Of a stretch of DNA of 64,000 nt, positions 60,401 to 64,000 are shown in pieces; the stretch's first letter is position 1, and each line of letters begins with the position of its first letter. The notes beneath the pieces are model-generated. The model saw only the letters and a list, made by a program, of their open reading frames with translations, was not told where the DNA came from and did not search any database. The translations under genes were made by a program, and so were the position numbers. The stretch spans positions 1,054,001 to 1,118,000 of the forward strand of contig ML133376.1 in the NCBI GenBank assembly GCA_003864495.1. The letters run 5' to 3'. Source of the stretch: Nemopilema nomurai (Eukaryota > Cnidaria > Scyphozoa > Rhizostomeae > Rhizostomatidae).

Positions 60401-63182
60401 TTTTGTAAATTTTCCTGCCGTTTGCATTTGTTTCCAAACGTAAGATATCAATTATAGATGACGTCACGGTGCGTAAATGCGTAGTAACTTGCTTTGCGTA
60501 TTCCACAGAGCTGCCTTACAATGACTATTTCGAGTACTTTGGACCAGACTTCAAGCTTCACATTCAGCCTTCGAACATGCAAAATCAGAACACTCCTGAT
60601 TATCTGGATAAGATCAAGTAAGTTGTGCTACAAAATTGACCTTGGGCATTCTTTTGCCATTTGGCCTGGCGTTATTCACGATAAATGGTTGTTCTAGATG
60701 CTCAGCCGATAACGTTTCTTACGATGGAGCCCATAGGGATTAACTGAGCCCATAGGGATTAACTGCAAGTTAACATGTTTCGAATAGCAGATAAGTTAAG
60801 GTGTGAACTGTCTGTTGTTTATTTCAGGCAAAGGTTGTACGAAAATTTGCGCATGATACCTCACGCCCCTGGTGTCCAAATGCAGCCCATTCCAGATGAT
60901 GGAATTGCGGAGGAGAGCGATGACGAGGAAGAAAAGCCACACTCTGCTGATCATAGAATTTCAAGTAGGTGCTACGCCATCTTTACAGCGCATGCTGAAC
61001 TTGGCATCGAAACTTCACTCTGTTCCTAAAGTAGTGCAGCTGCAAGCAAAGGCGACTGCAGCTCCTCAAGTTGTTTCTTTTCTTTGAGTAAATTATGTTG
61101 CTGTTTTGAGCAGCTTACTTTATTTCAATTGTTTTTCTCTTACCTCTTCTACTTGGCAGGGCACAAAGATATCAGGCTCAATAGCTCGGCTCGATAGGCA
61201 GGCCAAATGGCCATGCTCAATAGTCAGGCTATTTTGTCAGGTCCAAGAATCAGATTCAAGAATTAGGCTCAATAGTCAGGTTCAATAGTCAGGTCAATAG
61301 TCAGGCTATATTGACAAGCAGATTGTCTGGCCTAAGAATCAGATTCAAGAATCAGGTTTAATTGCTAGGTTCAATAGTTGGGTTCAATATTTTTGTTCAG
61401 TAGGTGGAAACTTTTTTGGATTTCCCACGCTTACATGTCTCATTGCATTTGATTCCAGTTCGTTCATCAGACAAGCGAATTGCTCGTGATGAAGAATTCT
61501 CTGACTCGGAAGATGAGGGTGATGGAAGGAAAAATGTCTCAAACAGCAAAGAAGATGGGCCACAGAAGAAGAGAGCTAAGACTACAACACCTGTTCCGAA
61601 AAGTACCGAAGAAAAAGTGGAAGAGAAAGAAACACCTCCTGAAGCAGAGAAACGAATTGAGGCAGATAAGATCACAGAGAGTGCCGAGGAAACAATATCA
61701 AATGATAATGAGGCCAAGACAACAATCAGGTTTGCCATTTGTGACACATCTGTATTCTTGCATACAGCCCAATTTCTGGCGTCTGATTCTTTGTTTACAA
61801 AGTACCTAGGTTTTACTACTTCTCTGAATTGATCTGCTGAGGATACGCATTAAACGGGCACCATAGCTAAATCCCTATCTTTCCAGTGATTATGATTACG
61901 ATGAATAAGGGCAAAGGGATAATAACGGTTGCATTTCAGCGCGAGCACAGCTAACGGGACCACTGACGAAGCTGGACCTGAGGAAATGCAAATCGATTCG
62001 ACTGACAAAACGGCAAGGTTTGTCATATGTACATTCTAGAGCCTTTCTTCGGCGTCTTTCTCCAAGCTCCTTGTTCACTTCTACCTTTAGCTTCACCCTT
62101 GTTCACTTCTACCTATAGCTTCACCCTTCGTTCATTCTATACCTGATGACACGGACACAATACCTTGGAGGAATACCCTCTTCATAATTGCAGTTATGAA
62201 TCCAGTTTGTTTACAACCAGTTAGTTTTGAAATCTGTTGCGTTTGATTCGATGCTTCTTTTCTTCGGTAGCATCGAATTTTCGCTTCAGAAATACAGGAG
62301 CGCCTTTCTGTGCTACGTAGCTGCAACTTTTAGGCACCCTTTCACTTTGAAGTGAAAAATTGAGTTCACATCATTTCTTTGGCGTAAAAGAACCTTTAAA
62401 AAAATTTGTTGGTATTACCTTGCCAACCAGTTACAACTGGCATATGTGTTATTAACCTTTTTTAGACTTAATATGTGGAATGTGAAATGTGGAAGTAAGT
62501 TTAGTGAGATTAAGATGTTCCTTTCTAGACCGAGGTTGAAAATTCAATTCATTACAGTAAACACCTGATTTGTGCTATGACATCATCTTTGTCCTAATTA
62601 ATACGTCATCGCAGAGATTGTCACTGGCTCTTGATCCCCTTAAGCTTACAAAAGTCCCTAACCAGTATTTGCTGGGTTAGTTCTGTTGAAAATCTAGATT
62701 AAAGGAATCATACTGTTTTAAGCATTGTCTGGGAATCCAATCAACTGTGCTGACAGTTCTTTTTGCTCCTCGTTCTAGTACACCTGCCAAGGAAGATATA
62801 GAGCCAACAGTTAAAGGTTTGTCGTCAACTTGTGATTTCGTTCTGCTGGCATAAACCAGATTCATGAGGTCTTTCCTTCCAAATCTGTCTCGTAATTAAA
62901 GGCCATGTTTTTCTTAGAATATTCTGTGTAAAAGGCCCCAACCTTTTAGGAAATAAGTAACAAGCAAGGGGCAGAAAAAGTATAAATTTGTTGTGCCACA
63001 TCTAAATTTTGTCCAGGATGTCATTTGGATATTGACTGATTTTTACTTTACTTTGGTTTTTTTCTTTTGTTTCCACAGAAGAACCAAGCGAAATTGAGGC
63101 GAAGTCAAAAAAGTCGGAGGAGCAACCCGAAGAGGAGAACAAAGAAACTGTACCTGCAACTGAAGTGCTTGCAGCAAAGTAG
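54442..63182 (+). CDS. HDAC1: Class I histone deacetylase (HDAC1/2 type)
   Basis: Zn-dependent deacetylase that removes acetyl groups from histone lysines in nuclear corepressor complexes (NuRD, Sin3, CoREST). Fifteen exons: 54442-54493, 55748-55860, 57441-57558, 57713-57787, 58115-58253, 58849-58990, 59203-59295, 59766-59874, 60075-60215, 60509-60617, 60828-60964, 61459-61729, 61940-62017, 62779-62816, 63079-63182. All phases join, giving 572 aa. The N-terminus ([19 protein letters not shown]) is one residue longer than the human protein, so catalytic positions shift by one: His141/His142 ([12 protein letters not shown]), Asp177 and His179 (DIDIHHGDG), Asp265 ([10 protein letters not shown]) and Tyr304 ([14 protein letters not shown]). 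All are present. The acidic [10 protein letters not shown] after the core matches the CK2 sites of vertebrate HDAC1/2. The Lys/Glu-rich tail is longer than in human HDAC1 (482 aa) and is spread over small exons. The 8.6-kb array ends 680 bp upstream. Confidence 0.97.
60730..60768. repeat. Small tandem duplication in an HDAC intron
   Basis: Two copies of GAGCCCATAGGGATTAACT in a row, in the intron before exon 60828-60964. Confidence 0.85.
61160..61400. repeat. Degenerate 12-16-bp repeats in an HDAC intron
   Basis: Loose repetition of AATAGTCAGGTTC and AAGAATCAGATTC motifs just upstream of exon 61459-61729. The copies are diverged and spacing is irregular. Confidence 0.75.
62069..62140. repeat. 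~30-bp tandem repeat in an HDAC intron
   Basis: About two and a half copies of a unit containing CTTGTTCACTTCTACCT followed by TAGCTTCACC. Confidence 0.8.
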
Positions 63183-64000
63183 GCCGTGTACTTTAGAGGG
63201 CCTGTCAGGTAAATGATTGGTCGAATCATTGGGAGCGGGGACCTGGGCGCCTGTAGACAACTCTTGGTGGCCTATGAAGGTGCTTTTCTACTGCGAAGGC
63301 GCCGTGACGTCATTTTTACATTAAACAGTATTTAAGAGATATCTCAGTTGCTAGAAGACAACTTGGATGATATTTCCCAACATAGTTCCACGTATAGAAG
63401 CAAGTAATCAATATATCGTTATTTGACTGCAAACTTTTGGTAATTTATTATTTTGCAGAATATTGTACAAGTGTTATTGTGAAAATGTCAGCATCTTTCA
63501 CGGATATTTCAATTTCTGCAGCAAAGTTTTTCGTCATTATTGTCCAAGAAACTCAGTTGTTAATTTGTGGAATCAAAATAAAGGCCTCCTTTCCGTCTAC
63601 TATTTCCAAAATGGAATTTCATTGATCCTAGTTTGTCAATTTATTTGTAACTCATTCTTGTCGAAGGGAATTAGGAATATGAAACCCAACGGGTTTTTAT
63701 ATGGCGGGTAAATGTAATTTTGTATCAAAGTTTCAAAGTTAGCCATCACGGGCTGGCTTGATCGTTTTGCTCATCTTTAAATTCCATGTGAGAAATATTG
63801 TCATCATAATATAGCTCGGCTTTAAATTCGGCGTCGTCTGTCATTATTTTCGTGAATGACCTTCGAAATCTAACTGTCAAACAAATCAAAACGGTCATCA
63901 TAAATGGTCACGGCAAGTTGTCAGATTGTCAAGTTCTCAGTTGTCAAGTTCTCATTCAGCGTACCGTCTCGATTTCTTATTTTAATAGGAAGATGAGAAT
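63183..64000 (+). other. HDAC 3' UTR and downstream sequence
   Basis: AATAAA at 63577-63582 is a candidate polyadenylation signal that would give a 3' UTR of roughly 400 nt. No further gene is seen up to the window edge. Confidence 0.35.

Overview
This is a eukaryotic, metazoan genomic window. Coding sequence is cut into short exons with GT-AG introns, and the recognisable proteins (SYCP2, syntenin, class I HDAC, NACHT-LRR) are animal families. The sequence is AT-rich, with much transposon debris, miniature inverted-repeat elements and tandem repeats. An early-branching marine invertebrate, most likely a cnidarian, fits the NLR plus hAT/piggyBac content, but this is inference only. No bacterial operon, CRISPR or phage features are present.

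Layout. 0.3-0.9 kb: a small non-autonomous hAT-like element with an 8-bp target duplication. 1.46-4.38 kb: a 16-bp minisatellite with a 320-bp higher-order period. 5.25-19.25 kb, minus: a many-exon synaptonemal complex protein 2 (SYCP2) gene. 21.8-26.5 kb, minus: a complete 8-exon syntenin (SDCBP) gene, 300 aa. 27.0-30.1 kb, plus: isolated exons of an unrecognised gene. 30.6-32.4 kb: a piggyBac-type element with perfect 17-bp inverted ends and TTAA target sites. 33.0-36.4 kb: decayed hAT transposase remnants. 38.2-41.3 kb, plus: a NACHT-LRR (NLR) gene, 939 aa in a 3-exon model. A ~275-bp direct repeat with a CRE and an RFX-like X-box lies upstream of the NLR gene, and a second copy lies 7 kb away. 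45.2-53.8 kb: an 8.6-kb macrosatellite of ~1,388-bp units. Seven copies of a ~243-bp inverted-repeat module bound and separate the units, and TA dinucleotides flank the whole array. 54.4-63.2 kb, plus: a complete 15-exon HDAC1/2 gene, 572 aa.

The host genes are not functionally linked: SYCP2 is meiotic chromosome axis, syntenin is an ALIX/syndecan adaptor, the NLR is innate sensing, and HDAC1 is chromatin deacetylation. The least explained structures are the module-spacer macrosatellite and the duplicated CRE/X-box block beside the NLR gene. I assembled exon models by hand from splice sites, reading phase and family similarity. The SYCP2 model has two unresolved gaps.
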